A DNA stretch of 64,000 nucleotides from Macrotrachela quadricornifera (Eukaryota > Rotifera > Eurotatoria > Philodinida > Philodinidae): positions 386,093 through 450,092 of the forward strand of contig JAJEKB010021746.1 of NCBI GenBank assembly GCA_022393335.1, given 5' to 3'. This document shows, in pieces, positions 12,125 to 22,966 of the stretch. The translations under genes and the position numbers were made by a program. Within the stretch, counting starts at the first letter, position 1. Each line of letters starts with the position of its first letter. The notes below the pieces were generated by a model. It did not search any database. It was given only the letters and a program-made list of their open reading frames with translations, and was not told the origin of the DNA.

Positions 12125-13583
12125 CGGCTTGTTCAAACATGGCGCCCTAATGTTTCTCATACGCTATTTTTCAATTTTCTCAAAAATGGAATTAGCTAGA
12201 GAGTTCGTTCAAATGCCATTCAATGCAGCTCAGATTACTTATCTTTTCATGGATAAATAAGCTTCTCAAGTTGAAAACTAAGGTTTTCGAAATATTTAAA
12301 TGGCATCCAACGCTGTAGGGTCTGGCGGGGTTGCTCCAATACCTATTTTTTCCCCAGTCTGGTTGACGGAATGAAACTTCTGGGACTTAGCTAATTATTT
12401 CATATCAAAATACAACTTTCTGCTTATTCAAAAATTCAATATAATCTTTTGTAAAAGTTAAACTAGAAAAACACGTGTACATATGTCAAGAAAAACAATG
12501 TTTCCAAGAGATAAATAAGTAAGATTGAAGAAACAACAAGCTTTGGTCACTCTTTGAATTCATCTTAACTTAATATGATGTTATTATTTTCGATTCAATA
12601 TTTCTTCGATGTCGAAGGTGTTTGTTGTTCACCTTCATGTTCTTTGTCAGACTCACATCCATCGATTGACTTTCTTTTTCGGCTATCTCTTTTTTTTATC
12701 TAATTGTTTTAATGAATGCAGGTTTTTCAAGGGGAAAAGAGCAGAGTCATGTGGAGTTATGGAGTCTGCTCTTTTCTCCTTTTGGTTTAAAAACTATTTC
12801 TGGTAGATTTAGAAGAATCAGGTTTAGACGGGACCGAGACACGTTTTTCTGTTAGAAATCGAGAACGAGATAAGAATCTTGAAAGAGTATTTTACAGAGA
12901 TCGGGATCGAGACGGGTTTTGGTCAAACGAAACATTATCGAGTTTGGGACGCGAAAACTCGATCCCGCCGGACCCTATTAGAAAAGCATCTCATAGATGT
13001 TCTGACCAACATAGAATCAAATGTAGAGCTACTTGAATCTCTTATGTTCGTATCCGTCCTGTCTTCAGGCAGTGAGGAATGTCAATGGATGTCACACCGA
13101 TGATTTCATACGATCAAATTTACTCGCAACTGCTTCAAGCAGTAAATTTCTTCTTAATGAAATAGCTCGAAATTTTAAAGATATATTTCGTTCATTATAA
13201 AAAAAATTTCAGAATCTTCACAATTTTAGCATCAGAATACCGCATTTTTTTCGCGCTTTCATATAGTATAAAATGCATGATGATTACTATTTGTTGTCGT
13301 AGAGTTACTTCCTACCCCCTGAAAAAACATTTTTGTGCACACTATAGATGAGAGAAAACGAATAAAAATCAATTTTCTTCATATGTATGAAAGAGACTGA
13401 GTATATCCATGCGATTTTTCCTTTGTATTTTTTTTTCTTGCGCAAATAACATAGAAGTAAAGATAAGAAAAGGTAAAAATTTGTTGTGCACACTCGAGAC
13501 GAAAGTTTCTTATGTGTTGTATGAAAGCAACCTAATTTATTTTCACAGACACTTTGAATTGTCACGTCAATTGCAGTTCTCTA
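12125..13583. other. Intergenic, with one short hairpin
   Basis: No gene recognised. At about 12726-12785 two near-perfect inverted arms (caaggggaaaagagcagagt and its complement with one or two mismatches) flank a loop of about 13 bases. Between 12820 and 12980 the sequence resembles pieces near 10200-10275. A short open stretch at 12960-13103 matches nothing I know. The last bases before 13584 hold the 5' leader of the HEPN gene. Confidence 0.4.
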
Positions 13584-16500
13584 ATGGCCAATCTATCATC
13601 TGAAGTTCGTAATTATTTCAAACTAGATTTATTAATTGAACGGTCACGTGTTTTACTTCGTCGTTTGTTTAAAAATCGTTATTCACTATTCAACAATGGT
13701 CAAGTATGGGATGATTCGTCAACATGTGGTAAGAGTTATGTAACCAATGTGATTCCGAAAAACAAGAAAATTAGTTTACCACCTGTACAAAAGACAGCTG
13801 TTTCTAATGGAAATTCTGATGAATGGGATGTCACAACGTTAACTGCTCTTTTACTATTTATTGATCGTCCAAAAACATTAAGTACAAGTGAAATACAACA
13901 ACTTGATGAGGATGATAAACTTTTGAATGATTTACGAGATATTCGAAATAAAGTAGCTCATAATCCGAGAAAATCTGTTGATGATGTTCAGTTCAATCAA
14001 GTATGGAAAGATTTAGCAGCAATTCTGATTGCTTTTGGTGACGTGGACACAGAATTAGATAAACTAAAAGATGATAGTGTGTTTGAATCGCCTAAACAAT
14101 CTCTAAATGAAGAAAATATAAAAGAAGCAGTACGTTTCAATTCGTTGGGTACACAAGCGCATAAAGATAGAAAATATTCTGAAGCAATAACGTTCTTTAT
14201 GAAAGCAACCGTTCTAGCAGGTATTCCAAATCATGATCGAGCCACTTTTTATTCGAATATGGCTGCAAGTCGTTTATTATTGCATGAACAACAGGAAACT
14301 TCTTTTTTCGGATTTGAATTTTTTGATGCCAAAGATGAACGATATCTCGCATTACAGGATGCTAAACAAGCAAGAAAACTTTGGCCAACATGGTGGAAAG
14401 GACATTTTCGTGTTGGAAAAGTCCATGCTGCTCTAGATGAACATGAAAAAGCAGTGAATTCATATGAACGAGCACTTGCACTTGATCCTACAAGAACGGA
14501 GATTCAAGAAGCATTGGATGAAAGTCGTATAGTAGTAAGTCGCGAATCGCGACCAGAATATCTTGATCCAAGACTATTCACGAAAACATTTCCTGAAGTT
14601 TTGAATGGATTACAACAAAGATTCGGTGCGGACCCAGAAAAAATACGCAAATCTTATAGTTTAATCGGGGAAATAGATCCAGCAAGTGCTGACGTACTTA
14701 AAGGACATCAGTATGAACTTGGAGATATTGATGTTAAACAAGATTATGAGCAAGCTGCGAAATATTTTGAGAAAGCAGCAAACCAAGGCAACGCCGAAGG
14801 AATGTGCAATTTAGCTCGATTAATTGATCGTGGGTTAGGTGTAAAGAAAGACCATAATCGGGCTCTCGAACTCTTTCGACAAGCAGCCGCGCAACCACCA
14901 CAACATCCAATATTTAAACAGTGTCCAAATATTGGTGTCGCCGACGCTGAACATGCTTTAGGAGTTAGATACTTCGAAGGCATTTCCGTTCCCAAGGATC
15001 TAACCGCAGCAGTCTACTGGTATCAACAAGCCAGTGACCATGGCAGTCCTCTGGCTGCGAACAATTTAGGTTCAATGTATATGGATGGCCTTGCGGTTGA
15101 CAAAGATCTTGAAAAAGCTGAGAAATTACTGGAATTGGCAGCGAAAAGAGGAAATCCAGTTTCTATGCAGACTCTAGGTGAACTTTCGTTGGCTAGAAAT
15201 GATTTTCAAATGGCACAAATTTGGTATAACCGAGCATGTGAAGGAGGCAATATTGTAGCTCAAAACAATCGTGAGCAGTTTGCAAAGGAAATAGAAAAAC
15301 GGAAACAACGTGTAAATCAATGTTCATCGGATGAGCTGAATAAAATTAAGGTGATAGAATATTTTGCTAGTTTATACAAACCTAAAACTGCTCCAGCGGT
15401 AGCGTCGGATCATTCATACATAAAAGATTATAAAATATTAAAAGAGCATGCCAAGCGTGGTTCAATTACGGCGAAAAATCTTTGTGATGCTTTGGAACAT
15501 TTTGTGCCAGCGCTAAACATACTGTTGTCTTTTGAACATTTATCCGTAGAACAAGAAGACATGTTTGTCCATGAACTCTCACAATGTTACCGTATCGAAA
15601 CTATTGTTGCTCAGATTCCGTGTGAGATGCACGAAAGAGTTACCGAGGTGATTGATCGAGTACTATGTAGATGTACTAAAGAATCAAATACTGGTCCTTC
15701 GCCGCTCGATGAAGATGTCCGAATATGTTATGCTACAATAAATATGAATTCATATGGCTTAATTGATCAATTCCTTGATTCATGTAAACAAAAGTATCCA
15801 AAATCAATGCATTTCTTTCTAATAAGCGGGGCAGTCAATGGATTCCAACGTCGCCCTGGCGATGGTTTGCATAATATTAACATCGGACTTGAAATAGAGC
15901 CAAACAACTGCGACCTTTTATATCATAAAGCTGTTCTATTGCGTCACTTGGCTATGAATGGGAATATGGACATGGACGAAGCAATTAAAGCCTATCAAAC
16001 ATTTCTTAGAGTTGCTCCAAAAGATCATCGCAAAGTTCCCGAAGTCTATTATGAAATGGCTATCTGCTATGTTCAAGGTTACCCACCTGAAGTTGCAGTA
16101 GATTGGATCAAGAAACTATATAGGGAAGGTCAAGAAGCAGAAAAACTGCAATTACCATGTTTTTTGCCTTATCAATCACTCAATATGCCATATTTAAAGC
16201 CCTATTTTGATATGGAATTTATGCAAAATAAAAAACCAGTTCCTGATAATAATCGTGAACAACGTCTTACTGATCCTCATCGAGTGGAAATTATTCAAAA
16301 GCATCGTGTATGGGAGGGCAGCACATTACAAGAAAAGCAGAATCGAGTTCATACGGTCCTCTCCACCACCCTCAATCCTCGAGTTAAACAGCAACCAGCC
16401 AAGTCATTAATCGGTTTGAAATCAATTACATTAAGAGAAATGGATTCAACAAAGGATCAAGTTTATAATGGATATGTCCTTTCTGCAACAATCATTGAAA

Positions 16501-16886
16501 AAGCATATTCATGGACTCCATCCATTCATCTGGTTATCGAAGATGAAAATTTTAATTGCGAGCGAATGCTCATATATAATGTTCCTGAAGAACAAGCTAA
16601 ACACTTAATTAGTAAAGTGTATACTATTGGAAGTAAAATGCATATTATCAATCCATATCTACGAATAGGAGCCGGTGATATGAAACCAACCGTTCGTGTT
16701 GATGACTTTTCTTCTATTGTAATGCAAAGTGAATCTGAACGGATACTGAATATGTGTCGATATTGTTGCCAAGCAAATGCATCTAAAGCTTGTGGTAGAT
16801 GCCAACAAGCTCGTTATTGTTCAAAAGAATGTCAAACCATGGACTGGAAATTATATAAACATAAACTTATCTGTGCAACTAAATGA
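13584..16886 (+). CDS. HEPN-TPR-Sel1-MYND domain protein
   Basis: Intronless gene, 1100 aa from ATG 13584. The frame continues ten codons upstream without another ATG. Residues 1-160 resemble the DZIP3-type HEPN domain: LLIERSRVLLRRLFKNRYSLF, then VWDDSSTCGKSYVTNV, and a helix with RDIRNKVAH. R121 and H126 form the R-x4-H motif typical of RNase-active HEPN folds. About 180-330 holds tetratricopeptide repeats (FNSLGTQAHKDRKYSEAITF; AVNSYERALALDP). About 385-560 holds Sel1-like repeats (AAKYFEKAANQGNAEGMCNL; AVYWYQQASDHGSPLAANNL). A second TPR-like part spans about 690-840. The C-terminus is a MYND zinc finger from C1058 to C1097 (CRYCC, CGRC, YCSKECQ, HKLIC). It is probably a cytoplasmic scaffold joining protein partners through TPR/Sel1 and MYND. 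RNase activity is inferred only from the HEPN motif. The intron lack contrasts with neighbouring multi-exon genes. Confidence 0.85.
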   Translation: MANLSSEVRNYFKLDLLIERSRVLLRRLFKNRYSLFNNGQVWDDSSTCGKSYVTNVIPKNKKISLPPVQKTAVSNGNSDEWDVTTLTALLLFIDRPKTLSTSEIQQLDEDDKLLNDLRDIRNKVAHNPRKSVDDVQFNQVWKDLAAILIAFGDVDTELDKLKDDSVFESPKQSLNEENIKEAVRFNSLGTQAHKDRKYSEAITFFMKATVLAGIPNHDRATFYSNMAASRLLLHEQQETSFFGFEFFDAKDERYLALQDAKQARKLWPTWWKGHFRVGKVHAALDEHEKAVNSYERALALDPTRTEIQEALDESRIVVSRESRPEYLDPRLFTKTFPEVLNGLQQRFGADPEKIRKSYSLIGEIDPASADVLKGHQYELGDIDVKQDYEQAAKYFEKAANQGNAEGMCNLARLIDRGLGVKKDHNRALELFRQAAAQPPQHPIFKQCPNIGVADAEHALGVRYFEGISVPKDLTAAVYWYQQASDHGSPLAANNLGSMYMDGLAVDKDLEKAEKLLELAAKRGNPVSMQTLGELSLARNDFQMAQIWYNRACEGGNIVAQNNREQFAKEIEKRKQRVNQCSSDELNKIKVIEYFASLYKPKTAPAVASDHSYIKDYKILKEHAKRGSITAKNLCDALEHFVPALNILLSFEHLSVEQEDMFVHELSQCYRIETIVAQIPCEMHERVTEVIDRVLCRCTKESNTGPSPLDEDVRICYATINMNSYGLIDQFLDSCKQKYPKSMHFFLISGAVNGFQRRPGDGLHNINIGLEIEPNNCDLLYHKAVLLRHLAMNGNMDMDEAIKAYQTFLRVAPKDHRKVPEVYYEMAICYVQGYPPEVAVDWIKKLYREGQEAEKLQLPCFLPYQSLNMPYLKPYFDMEFMQNKKPVPDNNREQRLTDPHRVEIIQKHRVWEGSTLQEKQNRVHTVLSTTLNPRVKQQPAKSLIGLKSITLREMDSTKDQVYNGYVLSATIIEKAYSWTPSIHLVIEDENFNCERMLIYNVPEEQAKHLISKVYTIGSKMHIINPYLRIGAGDMKPTVRVDDFSSIVMQSESERILNMCRYCCQANASKACGRCQQARYCSKECQTMDWKLYKHKLICATK

Positions 16887-17849
16887 ATACGATGCATGGA
16901 TCACGCTTCATTATAATTATCGAGCTTTTTGACCTTTAGCCAAATACTAGAAATTCGAATGAAGAAAACATTTTTGTAGTTCAAATACAGAGATTTAGGT
17001 TGCTTTACGATCAATAAATTTTTTTCTAATTTCTCTCTAAAAAAGGCACTGACGCAGAATATCAAATCACAGGAAAATCAATAGATCACACTTCCCAGAA
17101 GTGGCATTCATAGTTTCGATTCCCTTAATTCTCGCCTAAATAAGGAAGAACCATTTTCTGCATAGACTGGTAAAAATGAAACCGATTTATCACTCCCATT
17201 TTTGAATTGTAAACATGGAAAAAAATCATGCTGTTTATTTTTCTGTAAAGTTATATAACAGAAAGTCAAATCACCTACCTTGAAAAAGAATATTTCACGA
17301 AGCTAAAAAGGATTTTATATCGAAGCCTTTTTCAAAACACTGAAAGAGATATTTCGCACCACAGTTTTTGTCGTTAAGTCCTTCCTATAAGAAAATAACG
17401 TTTCCAAAATCTATTTCGTACCAACATATCTCTTTTATTGACTCATATCTGCATTTATTCCCGACAAATATGCTCAGCTCCTTGTATTAATACTTGTGTC
17501 TGACAAGCACAATCAAGACCTAAGACTAATATGCACTTTTCACAAGCACCACTTACTTAGATGCATCCAAAAGTAATGTCGGAGATACTTTATTTCTTTA
17601 TTAGGCGATAGAAAAAGGATTCGTTTTTATAGAATGATAGAGAAAATCACGCTCTATTTTCCTATAGTATTTGATCAATATCCAACTAGTATTGTATTAT
17701 GGAAATTTTGAGCAGAACTATGTTTGTATGAAACTTAGCTTTAGTGCTAGCTGATATTATCATTCATTTCTATAAAAACTTTTCTCTGTTCTTCTGTTCC
17801 GTTTTCTTTTTTCTCGACTCTAATAGAATTCTGTCACATACTCTCTTTA
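16887..17849. other. Intergenic, nothing recognised
   Basis: AT-rich spacer between the HEPN-MYND gene and the mariner relic. It includes the probable 3' UTR of the former. No repeat or frame of note was seen. Confidence 0.5.
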
Positions 17850-19107
17850 GAATATCGAAGAAGAATGTTGATCAAACATAAATGAGATACAAACGAATTC
17901 AAGAAAACTTTATTTTATCAAGTGTTCGAAATAATGATCTTGATCACCCATACATAATTGCATTCTCTCCATCCATTTATCAAACGTTTTTCTATATTCC
18001 TCCTTATCCAAAGAGTACAGAAACTGATTTATAGCTTCATATAATGATTGGGCATCGTCATAATCGCTTAAGTTTTGTTTGATCAAATCAAATAACTAGA
18101 AATCGCATGAGGATAAGTCAGGAGAATTGAGTGGATATGGTATTCTTGCAATGCCTTCTGATTCAAGGTTATCAGACAGATAGTAATGAAAGTGTGGTGT
18201 TCCATTGACTTGATGAAGGAGAATACGATTAGTGCCGTATGAGAGCCGTTGATGTCTGATCTCATCTAAAAGAGATTGTAAGTAGTTGTCGATATAGTAT
18301 TGATGGTCGATAGTTTGTCCCTGTTTCACATGATGAATCAGCAACGGACGAGTTGATATGAAAAAGATGGAAAATAATGTTTTTGGAGAAAACTTATTGA
18401 AGCGAATTATTGTAGGTGGAGGATCACCTTTGCCTCCTAAGCAGCATTTGATGGTTTTTGGCTAAGTTGCTTGTGGTAGAACCATGATTCGTCACCTGTC
18501 CGCACATTGCATGAACGTCACGTTCCATCTCTAAATTTTGCTAGATTTTATTGACATATGCGTATTCGTTCATTTCGTTAGAAATTAGGAAGTTCCTTTG
18601 GTAAACAACGAGCGGTGATCTTGATAAGCTCTAAGTGGACGGTGATGATCTGCTGAGTAGTGCTATATCTTAAACCAGTTTGCCTTTTTACTTCGTCTAT
18701 CGTAACACAAGGATCATCATCAATTATTACCCGGACTTGTTTGATATTTTCAGAAGTTGTTTTAGTAACAGGTCTACCAAATCGTGTTTCGTCTTCAAGT
18801 TCTTTTTGATCTTCACAGAATCGTTTCTACCATCTTTCAACTTTTCTAAGGCAAGACGTTTGATCACCATGAACAGAGTATAGTTCGTCATAAATAGTTC
18901 GCGCCAATATGTTCAGAAACAGCGGTGTCTCAGCATCAAGTTATTCTTTATCGATATTTGACTATTCAAATACAGCAGACAGTAGATGTATTTTACAGAT
19001 GTGTTAGTCAACTGATGCAAATAAAGTCCATTGAGTTGGATATTTCTAGCAATCATTTTGAAATTTTTTATTCTCATTATCAAACATATTATCTTGATAT
19101 GTTGTTC
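17850..19107 (-). mobile_element. Inactive mariner-family element
   Basis: About 1258 bp, flanked on both sides by TA (17848-17849 and 19108-19109), the mariner target site. The ends are roughly inverted (gaatatcgaagaagaatgtt on the left; the complement of the right end starts gaacaacatatcaagataat), though diverged. On the minus strand the transposase can be followed in pieces from about 18990 to its stop near 17908: an N-terminal HTH region with IYDELYSVHGDQTSCLRKVERW, then VTIDEVKRQTGLRYSTTQQI, TGDESWFYHKQ, and LNSPDLSSCDF at the last catalytic Asp. Several in-frame stops and frameshifts occur. The middle catalytic segment reads LHQVNGTPHF where active relatives have an Asp, so the enzyme is dead. 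The size fits a full-length mariner. Confidence 0.85.
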
Positions 19108-19109
19108 TA

Positions 19110-20092
19110 ATATATGTTTTCTGTCTAAAACCTGTTTTGACCAAATGAATAAATGATGGCATACATACGTGCATAAAAAATGATCGGATACTATCCATAA
19201 CTAAACTTATAATATGTTCTTTTAATTATGAATAATTACTTCATCATAAGTTAATATTAAATTTTTGGAAACAATAGCCTGATTTTATAGTATTATTCAA
19301 CGAAAATATAAAAATTCAAAGGCATCATTTTTATAGGATTTTCCTAATTATATAGAACGTGTATAGAACATCGATTTCCACTGAAAGAACTGTTTTACAG
19401 ATTTCGCTAACTTTATAATATTTAGGAAGAATATAGATTGTTTTGTTTCGTATGTTATCTGACGAATTAAACGTATAAATATCTTCAAAATATGGAATTT
19501 ATTGGCATAACAAAATTTCTTCTAAAGAAATTTAAAGAAACAATGTGTTTGATTTATTTTTCAGCTATTTCACAGATTTACAACCACTTGGTGATACACA
19601 GAACCAAACTAAACAAAGCTCTCCAACCATACTTAGTTTTTTGGTTTATAGTAGATGTGAAATAATTTCGATCATTCAATCCCTTTCATATGAATAAAGA
19701 CTCATGATCAGTTCGTTTTATACGATTTTATACCATTAAATATACCATTTTATCTCACTTACTAAATGCTAGAATAAAACCAAATGTTGAATAGAGCAGC
19801 TCATGTGAACAAAATTAGTCACTAGACTCAATCTCAAGAGAAAGGTGCTTCATCTTTATTTTACTTTGAGAAAGCAGAGTAAAGTAAGACATCTGACTTC
19901 ACTTTACTTTATTCTATAAAATAAAATACTTGACCTTAATTATCTAAAAAATAAAGTTAGCAAAGTAACGTTTTTTACTTCTATTTTGCTTTTTCATTTT
20001 ATGACAAAATGATGTTGAACTGGAACTGTGCATATGAAAGATTACACTGTGAAACATATAGGATATTACTTTTCAAGCTTATTTGAACGATT
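19110..20092. other. Intergenic, nothing recognised
   Basis: AT-rich, with some short self-similar actttactttat words around 19860-19990. No gene was identified. Confidence 0.4.
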
Positions 20093-20352
20093 TTTGATAG
20101 AATTTCATACGTAAAGCCTGAAATGTTCAAAAAAGATGCACTTTTTTTAAATTCAAAGTTATTCACTACTTCGGCTACGCTCAATGGTGCTCCGGGACAA
20201 TACGATGATGATGCTAATTAATCTGTCTGTTTTACGTCAGATGATCTAACACAAGTGTAAAGTAGTTAGTTATAGTTTTGTTGTTACAAGCGATGAAAAT
20301 CCTTGAATTTAAAAAAGTGCATTTTTCTGAATATTTCAGACTTCGTATGGAT
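20093..20352. repeat. Fold-back repeat, arms ~65 bp
   Basis: The stretch 20093-20162 (containing gcctgaaatgttcaaaaaag and gcactttttttaaattcaaa) pairs with the complement of 20292-20352 (gtctgaaatattcagaaaaa, gcacttttttaaattcaagg). Identity is about 80 percent over 65 bases, with a loop near 130 bases. Weaker similarity continues outward. It is probably a decayed MITE. Confidence 0.6.
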
Positions 20353-21207
20353 GGATCAAAAGATTTTTTTTGCCACCAAAAGTTAATCTGTTTGGAAACG
20401 TAGTTTTTCGAAAAGCGCATTCGAAAGAGTGGCATTAGCTCGAACCATTATGAAATTCGGATTCAACACTCCAGACTTCCTATTGTTCATTGAGTTTCAG
20501 CTCAAAAGCGGTTATAGGCAGTTGATGGCCTTCTCTCGTAAGACATACATGAATAATTTAAAATTATATAGTATTTTACTCTACTGTATTACACTTTATT
20601 TATCAAAATAAAGCTAATATGTCATCTCTATCGTGCTCACATGAGAGAAGGTAGTAAATAAATTTTGTGATTCAGTTGTTACGATTTGTTGGATCAAAAA
20701 TTGTCATATACCTAGTTTATACAGTATAAACAATCGTTTCTCATGATTATTAGTGTCTAACCCATTTAAAATTGAAATTATAATAAAAAAAAATCTGGAA
20801 TGCACAACATACACGCATTCTACTAGTATATTCATGTTATATTATAGATTCTAGTGATAATATTTACAGCAATATAAAGCACTTTTTTCTGAGATATGTG
20901 ACTATTTTGAAAAGTCTTTATTTCTTCGAAAAATATAGAAACTATAGAACGGATATGGAACCAGATAATATCAAAAAAAACTTGTATTTAATATATAGAT
21001 GAACCATGACAGAGCATTTTTTCTGTGTAGATGTATTGTAATGATGATAGAGCAAATATTTCGAACGAAAACAAGAACAAGAAAGAAAGAAAAAAAACAA
21101 ATGGTTGAATGATAAGGACACGATGACGAAGGTAAATTCGACAGTATAAAATAGTGTCATTTCTTCATACGATATCATTTTTCACAAAAAACAACTACAC
21201 GTTCAAA
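20353..21207. other. Intergenic upstream of the tautomerase gene
   Basis: AT-rich with no gene recognised. The last 150 bases before 21208 should hold the promoter and leader of the tautomerase-like gene; the frame upstream of its ATG stays open for 18 codons but is not conserved-looking. Confidence 0.4.
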
Positions 21208-21685
21208 ATGCCATTACATCGAATCTTTCATCCTCCATCTGCTTTTTCATCAGACGATAAAAAAGCACTTTCAGAACGTATAACTACTATATATACTGAT
21301 GTTGGACTACCTGCATTTTATGTTGTGGTTCTTTTTATACCAATTGAGAAAGACTCATTTTTTGTCGGTGGTAAACCGACTGATAATTTTATTCGAATAA
21401 TTACCCAACATCTTGCTCGACAATTTCCAAATGAAGAAAGAAAAATACAATTTATGGAGAAATATGAAAATGCTTTAGCACCATATATTAAAGACAAGGG
21501 TTATGATTGGGAGGTAAATATATAACTTATTTCCTTTGTTTTTTAGCTATTATTCTTTTATTTTCTAGGTACATGTCGAAGAAGTACCTCCAGAGTTATG
21601 GCGAGAGAATGGACTTATTCCACCAATCAAGCATCCTGAAATTGAAAAAGAATGGGCACGACTTAATAAACCAATACCATATTGA
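21208..21685 (+). CDS. Tautomerase_3-type (cis-CaaD-like) enzyme
   Basis: Two exons, 21208-21513 and 21569-21685, joined across a 55-nt GT-AG intron in phase 0; 140 aa. The product starts Met-Pro, so removal of Met exposes Pro1, the catalytic base of the tautomerase superfamily. The pattern PLHRIFHPP...FSSDDKKALSERIT, then GLPAFYVVVLFIPIEKDSFF and VGGKPTDNFIRI, and C-terminal EEVPPELWRENGLIPP matches the Tautomerase_3 family (fungal and bacterial proteins related to cis-3-chloroacrylic acid dehalogenase). The likely role is tautomerisation or hydration of small unsaturated acids; the true substrate is unknown. I chose ATG 21208 over 21154 because only the former gives the N-terminal Pro. The family is rare in animals, so horizontal origin with a gained spliceosomal intron is likely. 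Confidence 0.85.
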
Positions 21686-22008
21686 GTCTCAATTTTGGTT
21701 ATATAGTCATCACTTTCATGGTTTATTTTGATGATGTTATCATTTCTATCAATAACTTTTTCTTTTCTATTCTATTCATTTTTTCTTATACTTTTACTTT
21801 AATAATTGAATCGTAGAAATAAAATAAAAGTTCTAATTTCAATTTCATTCTTAAAAGTAGCTTAAATTTTTTTATTAAATTTAACAGACAAGATGAACAA
21901 GAAAATTATCAATCTTACAGTCTATTGTTATTAAACTTTGTTCTATACATTAAATACCAGTTAAGGACATCTTTATTAAGATCATTTTTCAAAAACTTTT
22001 GTTTTGTA
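21686..22008. other. Intergenic, 3' flank of tautomerase gene
   Basis: AT-rich spacer. An aataaa polyadenylation-type word occurs about 135 bases after the stop (near 21820). Nothing else was seen before the fold-back element. Confidence 0.4.
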
Positions 22009-22964
22009 ACGGATGTCCCAGGATAGACGAACTTCTCAATATTTTTCATGGTTTTCATCTATAAATGACCATAGAAAAAGAACTTTTTATATACAAATAG
22101 TCCTTATTAAATTCTCTACAAAACTTAAAACTTTTTATTATCTCAAAGTTTATATTATTTCGTGAGGTGTGACGTAATCGATTTGTCCAAGAAATACAAC
22201 TCTCAAGCAAGAAGTTTTTAGTATATAGTTCTATGAGAAGTCAACCAAAAAAATTATGGAAAGTATTGAGAAAATTTTTCTTTCATATGGTTCGTTAATT
22301 ACTTTGGTAAAAAACGCTTTTGAACTTCATTGAAAAATGACGATATTATAGTCAAAATACTAGACAATCATGTAATGAAGTTTTTCTCTGATCAGTACGC
22401 ACAAAAAGTAGATTTGCATATCTCAAAACGGCTCTATTGTGGAGATATATGAGATAGTTAGTTTTGTAGAGGAAAGTTTGCTTTACAAAACCCTTTAGAT
22501 GGTTTCTCAGATACACTCTTATATTATGAATAAATCTCAATAAAACATTGTAACGGATATTTATCCTAAAAACAGAGGATATCACTTTTTCTATGAATAT
22601 CTTCTACAATGTTCTGTTAAGATTTATTCACAGTATTTCAATATATTTGAGAATTTGATTATACTGTGCTGTAGAGCAAGTTTTTCTCTACAAAATCTAC
22701 TGAATCATATTCATTCATTGTACAGTAATTTTGAGATATGCTAATACAACGAAAAATTTCTTGTTTGAAAGTTGTATTAATTAGACAAATCGATTACATC
22801 ACATCTCATAAAATAATGCAAACTATTGAGATAATAAAAGATTGTACGTTTTGTCGACAATTTGACAAAGAATATTTTTATATGAAAAGTTTTTTTTTCT
22901 ATGGTCACTTATAGATGAAAAACATGCAAAATATTCATAGGTTCATTTATTCTGTGACACTCTT
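22009..22964. mobile_element. Long fold-back (MITE-like) element with TA flanks
   Basis: 956 bp bounded by TA on both sides (22007-22008 and 22965-22966). Outer arms 22009 to about 22225 and about 22748-22964 are inverted copies (left acggatgtcccaggatagac; complement of right aagagtgtcacagaataaat). The pairing resumes further in: about 22410-22580 with about 22590-22745, so nearly the whole element is one large palindrome centred near 22585. About 180 extra bases (22226-22405) interrupt the left arm. No transposase is encoded. The TA flanks and TIRs suggest a non-autonomous Tc1/mariner-type element. Confidence 0.75.
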
Positions 22965-22966
22965 TA

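Noticed and set aside
12609..12806. 65-codon plus-strand frame
   Set aside because: AT-rich, hydrophobic noise overlapping a hairpin; no start context or homology.
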